Positions 33,853 to 44,959 of a DNA stretch of 64,000 nt are shown here, piece by piece. Source of the DNA: Berberis thunbergii (Eukaryota; Streptophyta; Magnoliopsida; Ranunculales; Berberidaceae). The position numbers and the translations under genes are program-made. The notes under the pieces are model-generated. The model was given only the letters and a program-made list of their open reading frames with translations, was not told the DNA's origin and did not search any database. Every line of letters starts with the position of its first letter. The stretch's first letter is position 1. The stretch spans positions 62,001 through 126,000 of the forward strand of contig QNQO01009187.1 of NCBI GenBank assembly GCA_003290165.1. The letters are read 5' to 3'.

Positions 33853-36275
33853 GATACCAGATATTAAAGAACATAACATAGATCGATAAATAACCATGGA
33901 CTAAAATACCATTTAGTAAATGTACCCATCAAATAGCTGTATGCATAAAAAGAGCATGGGACTGATATGAGGTTGTAGTGGAATAGGTCTCTAGGCATTT
34001 CCTTGAATCAGCTTCTCAAACCTTGCCTACAACTACGGTGAAAGAATATACTCAAAATAGACAGACAGAACAGCTAGTGGAATCCATCCTTTTGTTCATC
34101 GAACACCATGCATGGATAGTGAATAATTTCCCTTAGAGACTCGCTTTGAAGGTCAATGATATTTGAACTTCATATTTAACTAGTAACTGGTTTTGGTGGC
34201 AAAAACAGTTGACACCCTATTGTTTCTGGACTTCCATCTCCGAGGGCTTTTACCAGGCTAAGCACATAAGGTAGCCCATTAGGCCCAGATGTAAGCTAGT
34301 CATCTCTTGGCTTCGAGTAAGAGATGTGTCTTCATAATTATGTTTAACATTAATAAAAGTTACACTTCATATAAAGTAACACTACTAGAATACAAGAGAA
34401 AATTTTGTTTCAAGCCGACACTCATTGTGTTTCAAAATACTGAACTCATATACGCAGAGCAAGGGTGAGATTCTGACTTTTCTAAGAGAAGAATTTATTT
34501 AAAGTAAGGATCTCAGATAATAAAATTTATTTCATTTAAACCCTTGGACTGAAAAGAGCTCCAATCTAAGAGTATATTAACTTGAGCATTCCTCAAGTTC
34601 ATAAGATAAACTCTACAGTTCCTAATGATCCAAATGTTAAACAGAACATCTACAGGCAGAGCCTAAAGATGGTATGTGAAAAATGACACTAAATTCTGTA
34701 AGGGGGAAAAAAATACAAAAAAAAACCCAGCTCTATTCTGTCAGAATTTGCTATGATGACTTTTTACAGTGGCAAGTGACAAGATTTTGCACTACAATAC
34801 CTAAACTTAAATCCTCGACAAAAAAATGGTATGTAAAATAGGACACTCCATTCTCTATGAATTTTGCATGTCGAACATGTTAAAGCACTAAACGCATCAG
34901 AAACAAATTGAGTTGTTTTTTACTGGTGTCTCAAACACATAAGGACAGGCGTGTCCTACACTTAATACCCGTGTCAAAAACAGACATGCACATCGTTGTT
35001 ACTAAAAGCAACACGAAATAAAAAGACGAGCTTTTCAGATAGGAAGTTAAATCAGCAAGGAGTTATCGTTCAACTTTCAAAAGTTTCAAGAGACTTCAAC
35101 TTGAATTAATAATTATGGCTGTCTAAATCTTTTCAAATAGACTTAATGGGAATACTAAAATGTTTGGCCACTCTTGTATTTGACAGACTGCCTAATATAT
35201 TTTCCCTATTTAACAATCCTAGTACAACCTATCAATGCTGTAGAATTGAACAGGTGAATCTTTATCGAAAATGAGGTTCTCAATTACTAAGAATGTCCAA
35301 GAAACCTAAACTCTGGGTTATAGGTTTGGAGACTGTCCAATATTTCCCTGCAATCATTTTCAGATGAAAATAGACAGCATCAGGACTTTTGTTCAAGTCA
35401 TTGGATATTGTTTAGTATGAATCTTGGAGCATCACTTGTAACGACGACAGGAGCCAAGGTATGACGCTAGTATTCGACATGGATGACACTAGCTTTACTG
35501 TTCAACTATTATTATGTTTTGGACCATGATCCCTATATGCATTGATGTCTTTGTCATTGTTCTACCGCATGTGGATTCTAGTTTGTTTACGGACTTCATC
35601 AGGAAAGTCCAAAGAAGCAACCATGTGCACCGTGTAGAAATTTTTTTAATCTGGTATGGATGCTCAGACTATAGATACGAGAAATTAGGCACCAACGAGT
35701 GCCTAACCTCTTTGAAGAGTTTGATTTGGCAAACATAACCCCTACTTCAAGTAGTTAAAGGATCAGTCTGAATGGATGACTTAAGCTCATGACAACTAAA
35801 CCAGTGATGAGTTTGGATGCCTTCAACATGACCTATTCTAGTGTTTACCTAATAGAGAAGTGTTAGCTAAATAAGTCCTAAACACCCCATGTCATTCATC
35901 TGTTTAAGGGTGTAATGCCCAAAGCCAACCATTTCATTCATACCTATTTTATCAAATTGGTCTTCCTATACTGACCACTAGATACTTCTATCGTAAAAAT
36001 TAGTCCTCATCGAAATTATATCTATCTCCTTTCCTCAGAGTTAGCGTGAATAAAGGAGTTATACTCCTTTCAGTGCTTTGTATAAAAGATATCATAGAAA
36101 TAGTTTGTTCTCAAACTGCTTTAATTCTTTCGTTGATAAATTGCAAATTTACATCATAGAAACAGTGTCCTTTGATACATTTCAAAACAGACTTAGGTAT
36201 GTAACTGTTTATAGATAATTTTTAGGTATCTACGGCCATCATAGAACTTTCCCAAGTCACACTAGATTTAGGACG

Positions 36276-36322
36276 CATTCAAAGTTCATTTCTAAAAGAA
36301 CGTTATGCCAGATTCACCACAA
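36276..36322 (+). repeat. Dispersed direct repeat, copy 1
   Basis: About 45 bases starting CAAAGTTCATTTCTAAAAGA and containing TTATGCCAGATTCACCACA recur at about 36930-36976 with one or two changes, about 650 bases away. Origin unknown. Confidence 0.75.
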
Positions 36323-36929
36323 TCTAATAGGACACGTTCAAATTAAATGCCTGGAAACAACTTTCAAGCATGAAAACAAGCACACGACTGGGTATGTGTA
36401 TTTGTGTATCATTAAACTCGGTCCATGGTATGGCTGACAATCTGTTACAGAAGTAGGCAAAGGCGTTTATTACTTCTGTTCTAGCTGAACAACCAAAATA
36501 AAAATAGCAAATGAAATGCGGACAATATCAAAGGTGTATATGGATACGGAAGAAGGAAGATTAATAGAATATGAAGCAAGAGTACAATATGAACTCAAGA
36601 CTGGCAATGGAATTAAAGAATTAATGACAGAAATGATATACAAAACTTTGGTTGTTTATACAAAATAAATAATCTTGCATGTTACAACTATTCATTATCT
36701 TCTCGTGTTTGTGAATGGCATGGATATTTTTTGTACACTGACATTTTGAATTGTTAACACTTCAATCTAGATCTTAAACCTATCCAGTCAAAATATTCTA
36801 TTAGATGGCATTGGGAACTTCATTAGTTTTATTAGAATTCATACATAATCATTATTTTCTCGTGTTAGAGGAGGTACTCCAGACACAAAGGAACAATCCA
36901 CAAGACGGACTACGTTGGAAGATGAGCAG

Positions 36930-36976
36930 TCAAGTTCATTTCTAAAAGAACATTATGCCAGATTCACCACAGTTTA
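36930..36976 (+). repeat. Dispersed direct repeat, copy 2
   Basis: Second copy of the repeat at 36276-36322. The flanking sequences differ. Confidence 0.75.
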
Positions 36977-37625
36977 ACCTTCCTCCTCCTTAGCCCTATT
37001 TCATATGAATTCTATTAGTAAATGACACTTGACTTCTTACAGAGGGCGCGCATTTTCATATTGTGAAACCCTAAATTTTAGGGTTTTCACTTTTCAGCTA
37101 GATTTCAGTGATTATATTTGTTTTCACCGTTGGGCTTAGTGGATTAGGAATGACTGATATTTGCCCTGATTTTAGTGTTTTACTTTTCATTGTTTGTTGT
37201 TTCCGGTTTGATATCCTAATCTCAAGAGTAGAGTTGTGTTTTACATCCGAAGAGTAGAGTTCATGAATTAAGAGAGACTCTAATACAATTTTGACTCTGA
37301 AGTGGGACTAACACAGCTAAGTGATAAGCACCTTATAACTCAAAGTGATTCTGAAACTAGATGTCATGAGTAAACCTATGGAAACCATGACAAGCTATGG
37401 AGAGACTTTCATAGGGGCAATGTAAACTCCGAAAATTTTCAGAAAGAACAAACAATACATCATGAACACCACAGAAATGGTAAAAGTAAAGAAAATGAAG
37501 AGAAGCAAAAGCATGAAGTTAATGGCATTGAAAGACACAAATGAATGTGAGCAGTCGAAGAAAAAGAAAGAAGTTTGCTATTAGATACAATCTACTACCC
37601 TTCTCTGTTACAAATTTTTATCGAA

Positions 37626-40103
37626 TCACTCTAAGAAGGTCTCCATGATATCCGAGTAGATTCCTGCTTCAGTGCCCCTATAGTCCACTGGGTGATGTTG
37701 ATGATGATCCAAAGAAGACGATGAAGATGAAGAAGCCATTCGAGCAGGCATTGTGAAGCTCCTTTTGAATTTGTTTTCCATCTTCCTGACGTTGTTTGCA
37801 TTTCTCTCCAAACTCAAGTAGTCGTTGGTATTGTCATTGCCATTATTCTCATATCTGCTTCCCTGATGTGAATTTGAAGTTTCTGTCAGGTTCTTAGTCT
37901 CATCAGCATTTCCACAAATATTCATGGCTGAATTCGAATTCTCACCTCCAAGAACAAGTGAATCGTGCTGTTGGTTTGGTTTGTTTCCCAAGCTCTCAGA
38001 CCCAAATAGAAGCTTTGCATCATCTGCCTGCCCAGTGAGAGCATTGAAAAAGGACAAACCATTTGGCCATTTTATGTCAGAGTTGTGATCGGCCATCAAG
38101 TCTCCCATTTGGGGATTACTTGAATGGGGAAGCATAAAAAGATGGCCCTCGTCTTTGGTTTGCATTAATCCAAGTTGTCGGGCATTCTGAAAGTTGGGGG
38201 GAGCAATAACAGAAGTTGCGGATGGAAGTGGCCTTTGGCTCCAATTGAAAATAGGGGCAGGAGGGCGGGCTGGACTGCCAGTGAATTGCTTTGAAGGAAC
38301 AAAGGGCGAAGGGGGAGCTGTCCTGTTTGATGCAAAGAGCTGCGAAAGAAAGAGCCCAGACTGATACCCAAGTGATTCAAAGGTGTGCCTCATTCTGAGT
38401 ACGAAATGCAAGTCCTCCGGTATCTGAAGAATATATTTTCTCTCAATTAGTTGACTAATATGGATTCGATGGGTCCTCAAATTAACAAAAGTCTGTTGCC
38501 GTACAAATTAAAGCAACCAATCAATCAAAACAATCAAAATGAACTTACAATCTTGCAAGAACCCAACTGTAAAAGGCCATGACCGGCTTGAATAACAGCT
38601 ATAGTCTGTCAAAAGTAAATTAAGGAACAGAACTTCAATCTACGCTAAAAACTTCAAAATCGAAATCAAAACATAAAAATACAAAAAACTGATTTGCTCT
38701 TCCTTACTTGAATACCAGAGTTAAACTGATCAGTCCATTCAGTGGGAATCTGCAAAGAATCGACAAGTGAACTCAAATTAGTCACAAAAAATGCGAAACT
38801 TTCTAACATTTAGAGAGGATATTTAGGATTTGCATAACATACAGCATCAAATGAACTCTGCCAATAATTGGAGATATTGGCTTCACATTCTGAAGGTTCT
38901 TTGAAAACCCACTTGTGACACTTATCAGAAGCTACTTTACCCATTAACCTGCCCAAATCAATGAACCAATTAAAGTCCACTCTTTTACAACAAAAGCTTA
39001 GCTTTCAGAAAACTTTGAACCCCAAAAACACCTACCCAGTACCCCACCCTTCTCCATAATTGTAAAGCTGAATAGACATTTTGCTGAAGGCCTTTCTGAC
39101 TTGATCTTCTCCATCTATATCTTCCAGACACTCTGCGACTCTTCCTCGGCAAAACCCGTCTTCCCACATCAACATCCTGCACAAGAACCAAAACCCATCC
39201 TCAAAATCAATCCAAAAACTAAAACCCTTGTTTCTAATTCACTCTAAAAACAAAACCCATCTTCAAACTCAATCTGAAGAACAGAACCCACTATCAAAAT
39301 CACTATTGAAGCAAATACTCATAATATTTAATTAGAATCCACTGTGAAAATTGCACTGAAAACAGAATCCACTCGTAACTATTCAAAAACAGAATCCACT
39401 GTGAAAATTGCACTGAAAACAAATACTCATAACATTTAATTAGACAATTAATACCAATCTTCAAAACCAATCTTTAACCATAAACCCATCTTCAAAACTA
39501 CTCCAGAAGCAAAAACCCATATCATTTAACTACAAAATTAACACCCACTCCCAAAATCAATCCTGAACCATAAACCCATCTTCAAAATTACTCTAAAACT
39601 CAAAACCCACCATCAAATTCACTCTAAAAAAACAAAACCCATTATCAAAATCACTCCAAACACAAAACCCATTCTCACAATCACTCTTAAAACAAAACCC
39701 AGAACTCCATTTTAGTCAGGCAAAAACACCCATGTTTGTGCAAAGCTGCTCCCCTGTTTTCTCCCCCGAGTCGGTGAACACAAAGTTTGTGAAGTAAAAT
39801 TACACTTACAAGCTACCGTTGTCCTCGCCGACCTTGCAACCATTACCACCTCGACTTCTCCTGCAAAAACCCAGACAACTCATTTGAGAAAAAAAAAAAA
39901 AAAAAGCCAAAGAAAAGAGAAAATCAGAGATTTACTACAAAAGCAAAACAGAGAAGTAAGTAAGTAAAGTACGGGCGAGGTCGAATGGTCCAGAAGACGG
40001 AGTAAGTCCATTCTGAATTGAGACAGACGGTTCTAAGTGCCTCGTGCAAGGCTATCATCCCAATAGCTTCTTTGCTCCTATCTGATCCTCCTGAGCCCAC
40101 CAT
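37626..40103 (-). CDS. RSS3-like: RSS3-like bHLH-MYC_N transcriptional regulator
   Basis: Homologue of rice RICE SALT SENSITIVE 3, a nuclear protein that joins JAZ repressors and bHLH factors in jasmonate-linked root growth under salt. Exons on the minus strand: 39973-40103, 39810-39860, 39036-39176, 38843-38948, 38708-38749, 38549-38605 and 37626-38423. All have GT/AG borders and phases agree, giving 441 residues. The MYC_N domain spans roughly residues 10-200: LHEALRTVCLNSEWTYSVFW, then MLMWEDGFCRGR, NYGEG, KVASDKCHKWVFKEPSE, and IPEDLHFVLRMRHTFESLGY at the exon 6/7 join. The C-terminal half is low-complexity and ends RSFTMPARM...YSDIMETFLE. No basic helix-loop-helix region is seen, as in RSS3. 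Exon 3 has a second in-phase donor 12 bases upstream (ending 39048), which would drop four residues (WGTG). Confidence 0.88.
39187..39705 (-). repeat. Degenerate minisatellite filling RSS3-like intron 2
   Basis: The intron between exons 2 and 3 consists largely of imperfect units of about 30 bp on the plus strand, recognised by AAAACCCATCTTCAAAAT followed by CACTCTAAA-type sequence. About 15 units are visible. A longer segment (GAATCCACTGTGAAAATTGC) is itself duplicated near 39337 and 39390. Confidence 0.8.
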
Positions 40104-40490
40104 GTCTTCTACTCTGTTTTTCCCCTTTTTGTTGTTCTTTCACTCTTAGCTTTCTTTCTCTCTTAGTACAAGTTGTTGCTGTAATGTGAGGAGAGTTTAT
40201 TTCAAGGGCTTTTTTTTTATCTCGTTCAGAACTCTCTCTCTCTCTCCCACTCAAACTCTACACAACAACAACTCTTCTCTGGGTAATGATAACAACATAT
40301 AACTCTATTTCTTCATCTCTCACTCTCTTTCCCTTCTCTCTCTGTATTCACTGTTTTTTTTAACACACTAGTTTGTATGCCTGTCTTTCCTTTTTCCTTT
40401 CTTCCTAGGCCAAGGTAAGAATCTTTATAGGAAGGGTAAAGAAAAAGTGGTGTGAGTCGGTGAGTGTCTTTTGAGTTGTGATTGAGAGTC

Positions 40491-40524
40491 GAAAATGAAA
40501 ATGAAAATGAAAATGAAAATGAAA
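40491..40524 (+). repeat. (GAAAAT)n microsatellite upstream of the RSS3-like gene
   Basis: Between five and six perfect copies of a six-base unit, about 390 bases before the RSS3-like start codon. CT-rich runs lie between (40225-40345). Confidence 0.9.
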
Positions 40525-40586
40525 GAATTTGGTTTAACATTGACACTTGAGAGTTGAAGTCTCAATGACACAATACTATTAACTAT

Positions 40587-40774
40587 GAGAGATTCTAAAT
40601 GTCGAGGGAACGAGCGAGGAAATGAGGTGGCGAGGTAAAAGTCGTTTATTTTCTTTGAGATGTGCGTGAGAAAAGTCAATGCACGCATCTCGAAGAAAAT
40701 GAACGGCTTTCACCTTGCCACCTCATTTCCCTAGCTTGTTTCCTCGCTCATTCCCTCGACATTTAGAATTTCTC
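40587..40774. mobile_element. Palindromic Mutator-type MITE, copy 3 (188 bp)
   Basis: Arms GATTCTAAATGTCGAGGGAA and its inverse, the same family as 30773-31167. The flanks ATTAACTAT (40578-40586) and ATTTACTAT (40775-40783) match at 8 of 9 bases. It lies about 480 bases upstream of the RSS3-like start codon. Confidence 0.85.
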
Positions 40775-40789
40775 ATTTACTATAGAGAG

Positions 40790-41713
40790 TAAAGATCCAC
40801 CTTGAGAGGTTAAAGGAGTAAAGGACCAATTTTATGAATGAGTTTTGTTTAAAAAATTCCATAAAGATCATTTATAAGAGTCTAGATCGTTTGCACCATT
40901 GAATTGTTAAAAAAGTTGAAAGCACAACAATAAGGATTGGCATGGATAGATTCACTTGGGCGAGGCAGAGATTTGTAAAAACTATATAAAGGTAATAAAA
41001 ATATATATAAAATAAAAACTATATGACACTGATAATTATTCCAAACAAGGTTTTTAATTTAAAAGACTTGAGTGACCAACATTTTGAGATTAAGGAAATA
41101 AAAATGTACTTATCATATTTACAAGGGCTTCAACATAAAGACTCGCAATTATACTCAACATCATTTGTGTCTTCTCGTAGTATTCCACATCAAAGTAGAT
41201 GTTATGATTGAGTAAATAGATAGATTTAGGATTAAGGTTTTAGGGACTTGGATTGTTTAACCGACACACATGATGATCATTGTTATAGCTTAGTTTGCTT
41301 ATTTGGAAATATAAACCTTTGATTTCAAATAAAATTTGAACACATAGAGTTTCTCTTGAAGAAATAGAAAATAAAAATAAATTATGTCGACTAGTGTGTT
41401 AAAGGAATTGTACATGTCCTACCTTATCCTTAAAAAAAAACTGACATAACATGCAGTACAATGAATGCCATGCATTTGTTCTTGATGAGAATGCAGACAC
41501 ACCTAAGAAGACATAAATCATTTTTCAAAACTTCAATCAAGTAGAGGTTTTGGTATTTTTGATAAATAAATAAATATATATATATATATGTGCTACTTAT
41601 CATTCTCCACGGAGTTAGTCTAACCAGTCATGTTTGGTAATATTTTTTTTTTATTTTTTTATGTTTTTATACTTTTTACTCATTTTTTAAAATACAACCA
41701 CAGAACACTATCT
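40790..41713. other. Intergenic, no gene seen
   Basis: AT-rich, with a (TA)n run near 41574-41590. The open frame at 41023-41211 has no recognisable domain. Confidence 0.5.
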
Positions 41714-41722
41714 ATAGAAAAG

Positions 41723-41821
41723 GAGTCAGTCTAAATGGCGAGGAAACCAGCGAGGGAGGGGGGATGGAGGGTCCTCGCTATCTGGTTTCCTCGCCCATTC
41801 CCTCGACAGTTAGAATTTTCC
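41723..41821. mobile_element. Mutator-type MITE, copy 4 (99 bp, internally deleted)
   Basis: Contains TCTAAATGGCGAGGAAACC and the inverse arm ending CCCTCGACAGTTAGAATTTT. The perfect 9 bp duplication ATAGAAAAG lies at 41714-41722 and 41822-41830. The middle of the foldback is lost. Confidence 0.85.
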
Positions 41822-41830
41822 ATAGAAAAG

Positions 41831-42540
41831 GTAGATAGATAAAAAAAAAAAGTCAAAAAAAAAATAGCAAACAAGGCTGGCTCGGATTGCTGTTCTCCAC
41901 AACTATTTTCAAGAAATTAATGAACAGTACTTGAAGATGATTTTGATATTTCAATAGAAAATATTAATTAACAATTAGTTTTGCTTGATTAGTCCATTAA
42001 AGTTCTATGATTCTCTTGATATAGGGTTTTTTTTCATCTAATTAAAGGTTCTCTAATTGGATTTAGAGTTGCACTAGCATTTCAATTGTTTTGCTATTTA
42101 TGAACCAAATTTAGGTTTTAAAAAACTCTTTACCATTTACCTAAGGCTACAATGATTAACATTTTCTTCGAAACAAACATTTCTTTAAAAAAATATCTCC
42201 CGTTGGATATTACCTTTAGTTAGAGGTTTCCTCTTAAAATATTAACGTATGAACCTTACATTCATTCGCACAACCACTCGTCTTTTATTTGTATATTTTT
42301 AAAAATTCATTAATTTTTAAATATACCTTTCAAAAAAAAAATTTAATAATAATTAAAGTAATAGAATTAGAATCTTTTACTGGTCAAAACCTTAGGTATG
42401 AAGATTAGATCTAACACACACAAATATTTCTCGAACACACAAAAGAAATACTGAAAAAAAAAATAAGCCTCATAAACAAATGATTAAACAGAAAGATTGG
42501 GTGAGTAAATAACCTTAATAAACAAAAAGAGTTGCACGAA
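41831..42540. other. Intergenic, no gene seen
   Basis: AT-rich sequence with A and T runs. No coding signal was recognised. Confidence 0.5.
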
Positions 42541-42546
42541 AGAAGT

Positions 42547-42625
42547 CACGTGCTCACGTGCCATGGCAGTAAGGGCGGTGCATCGATAGGCATTAAAGAA
42601 AAGGGAGGACTTTAGGTATAAATAA
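42547..42625 (+). promoter_or_regulatory. Orphan promoter-like cluster: twin G-boxes and TATA box
   Basis: Two CACGTG G-boxes lie eight bases apart (42547-42552 and 42555-42560), followed 57 bases later by TATAAATAA (42617-42625). G-boxes are bound by bHLH and bZIP factors in light, ABA and jasmonate responses. No recognisable gene follows; the open frame at 42651-42860 has no known domain. It could drive a non-coding RNA or be a relic. Confidence 0.45.
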
Positions 42626-42952
42626 AAGAAAGCAAAGTACTGCGCACGAATTGCGGGGATTTTGTGTCCTCACCACTCGACATCTTTTCTCCTCTAAACC
42701 GTACATAACTCCTAATCACATTATTTTAAAAAAAATTTATCACAAATTTGACCAAAGACCATATGAGATATGTGTGTGGGGTCATTTGCTATCTAATTTG
42801 TGCAGTGTTTTTGCCCAAATATATGCCTCCACTTTGGCAATAATGAGTGTTGTTTTCTAACCAACCCTAATGGTACCTACAACCTACAAAGCTAGAACAA
42901 ACATGAATCTAAAATCGAGGTTATTCAAAGAATGTGGTAAGGTTTTGTTTAG

Positions 42953-43073
42953 GAGCCCTTCTACTTGTCGAGGAAACACGCGCAGAAATGGGCGAGGGAG
43001 GAGGATGTTACTTCACGCATCTGGAGTGGTAACATCCCCTCCCTTGCACATTTCCTCGATATTTAGAAAAAGC
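42953..43073. mobile_element. Mutator-type MITE, copy 5 (about 121 bp)
   Basis: Arms read CTTCTACTTGTCGAGGAAAC and, inverted, TTTCCTCGATATTTAGAAA, with paired inner GGATGTTAC/GTAACATCC segments. It belongs to the family at 30773 by sequence. No convincing 9 bp duplication was found, so the edges are approximate. Confidence 0.7.
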
Positions 43074-43079
43074 TTTAGA

Positions 43080-44870
43080 TTGGGTGGGTCGAAAATAGGT
43101 GCCTCAAAACTTTAATGTGCTGAGGTGTCTATGACAAGTTTTATTAAGAGTCTTCATGAAGAATACAACTTTTTAGATTTATAAATAATGGTATCTGGTT
43201 GGTTTGACCAGCTTTTTAAATTTTTTATCTCATTTTCTTTAAAACACAATTATAAACATCACTTATAAAAGAGGTGAAATTATAAAATAAAAAAACCAGC
43301 CATGCCAACAAACCATGTTGGCTATATTTCTGCTTTAATTGGTCATCTAATGATACATTTTTGCATGAAGCTCAAGAATTGTTATTTGGATCAAGCACAA
43401 AAATTATACCAAATTAATCCACATATTAAACCACTTCTCTTCCATTTTCATCTCGGAGCATTGAAAGGCTAACCACAAAACTTCACAAAGCATTTTGAGC
43501 AAAGGTAGATGCGTGTATGCGCCTTGGGCTACATTTCAAGGTTACAAATAAAACAGGTACTATGTGCAAGCCAAATGAGGAAAATAAATCTCACCCATGT
43601 AAACCTTATCAAAGATGCAAAATTGTACATGACTTCCCACACCCTAGGCATACAATAAATCTCATCCAAGTAAGCAATTGAAAGAACAAAATAACTAAAT
43701 GCCTCAAGGACATGAACATTTCATTCATCGCTAAAATGTCCACGTTACATTTACAATTGAATTCTGACAAAAATATAACATAGAAAATTGATTTGTACCC
43801 ATTGATAACTCTTGTCCTTTTCTCTGTTGCTCAATGCCAATACCACCTACAAACTATAAGAAGCCAAAAATTAAATTTTAATATGAAGCGTTAAAACAGG
43901 ATCATAAGAAAAAACATAGCACGCAATATAATTGTCAATCGTAATTATTTATTATGTATACCTAGGGATTCCACTAAATACAACTAGGTTTCGAGCTGCA
44001 CCTAGCACTTGCTGTGCAACATATGTTTAAAATTCATTAAAAATGATCTCAGTCGTCAAGACTTTTGCATTTCTGTAGCTTACATGATCGCAATCAAAGA
44101 TAACACTGTTTTTTAGGTTATCTGCCATGAACTCTCTCTTATCAGTTAGTTCATCAATCGCGCACCCCCACCCCCACCCCCTCTCTCCTTTTTTGTTTGA
44201 TGGACTCTTAGTTAAGATAATTTTGTTGGTTTGAGAATTATATGATCTTCGTTTGGAGAATTAGATGATCTCGCTACATCTTATAGTTCATTGGAAGATA
44301 TTTGAGACTGAAGAAGGTCAGGTTGCACAATTCTTATTGTCGATTCTCACAGCCTCTTTGTTTTGTAGTTGCACCAAAAATAAAAGTTTTATCCCAATTA
44401 TTTGTCTCTGCTTTTGCTTGATTGGTCACAGAAGTGTATTGTTTATATCCTATCTTTATGACAAATTGGTTATCCAATATAATGTGAATTTCAGCCTATC
44501 CAGTACAACACTGCAACTGGTACCAACAATTTTGGAATAATTTTAGGCCATTGTCCGTTAATAACACCCACTTCTTAGAGTAGAGCCATCATATATGATC
44601 ATAAGAATTACGAGAGTCATGATCTAACCCCACTTAATGTAGGTGCTTTTGTATGAGTACCATTTTAATAAAAACATAAGTCGTGATTTAATCCAAGTGA
44701 TTAGTGCTTTAACTCCCCCTATTTTTATTTCTCTTTAGGATTAATATGGGAACTTTGGTAGCCATGAATTTCTCACTTTGATCCACTTTAGGCATCAATT
44801 AGTACCCTTTGAAGCTCAATCTTCCTTCTTTTTTCCCCCCCTCTGTTGATGTTTTTTTTTCAGTGTTGTC
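43080..44870. other. Intergenic, no gene seen
   Basis: AT-rich. A (CCCCCA)n run is at 44163-44182. The open frame at 44265-44540 is hydrophobic but shows no known family. Confidence 0.5.
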
Positions 44871-44887
44871 AGTCAACTACTAGTGTT

Positions 44888-44948
44888 GAGCCCTTCTAGG
44901 GAGCTACACCCATCCCTCACTCTTTCCCTCGCCCCCTAGAATTCCTGT
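44888..44948. mobile_element. Mutator-type MITE, copy 6 (61 bp relic)
   Basis: Only the outer parts remain (GAGCCCTTCTAGGGAGC and TTTCCCTCGCCCCCTAGAAT). The perfect 9 bp duplication ACTAGTGTT lies at 44879-44887 and 44949-44957. Confidence 0.75.
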
Positions 44949-44959
44949 ACTAGTGTTCA

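Larger units (their letters stand above)
33860..37600. other. Long stretch without a recognised gene
   Basis: AT-rich sequence. Open frame 35514-35738 (plus) shows no domain. Undetected upstream exons of the 33126-33852 remnant could be here. A short direct repeat is described separately. Confidence 0.45.

Noticed and set aside
42944..43082. 9 bp target duplication for MITE copy 5
   Set aside because: Only TTTAG is shared between the flanks (TTTGTTTAG and TTTAGATTG), in different registers, so it was not counted as support.
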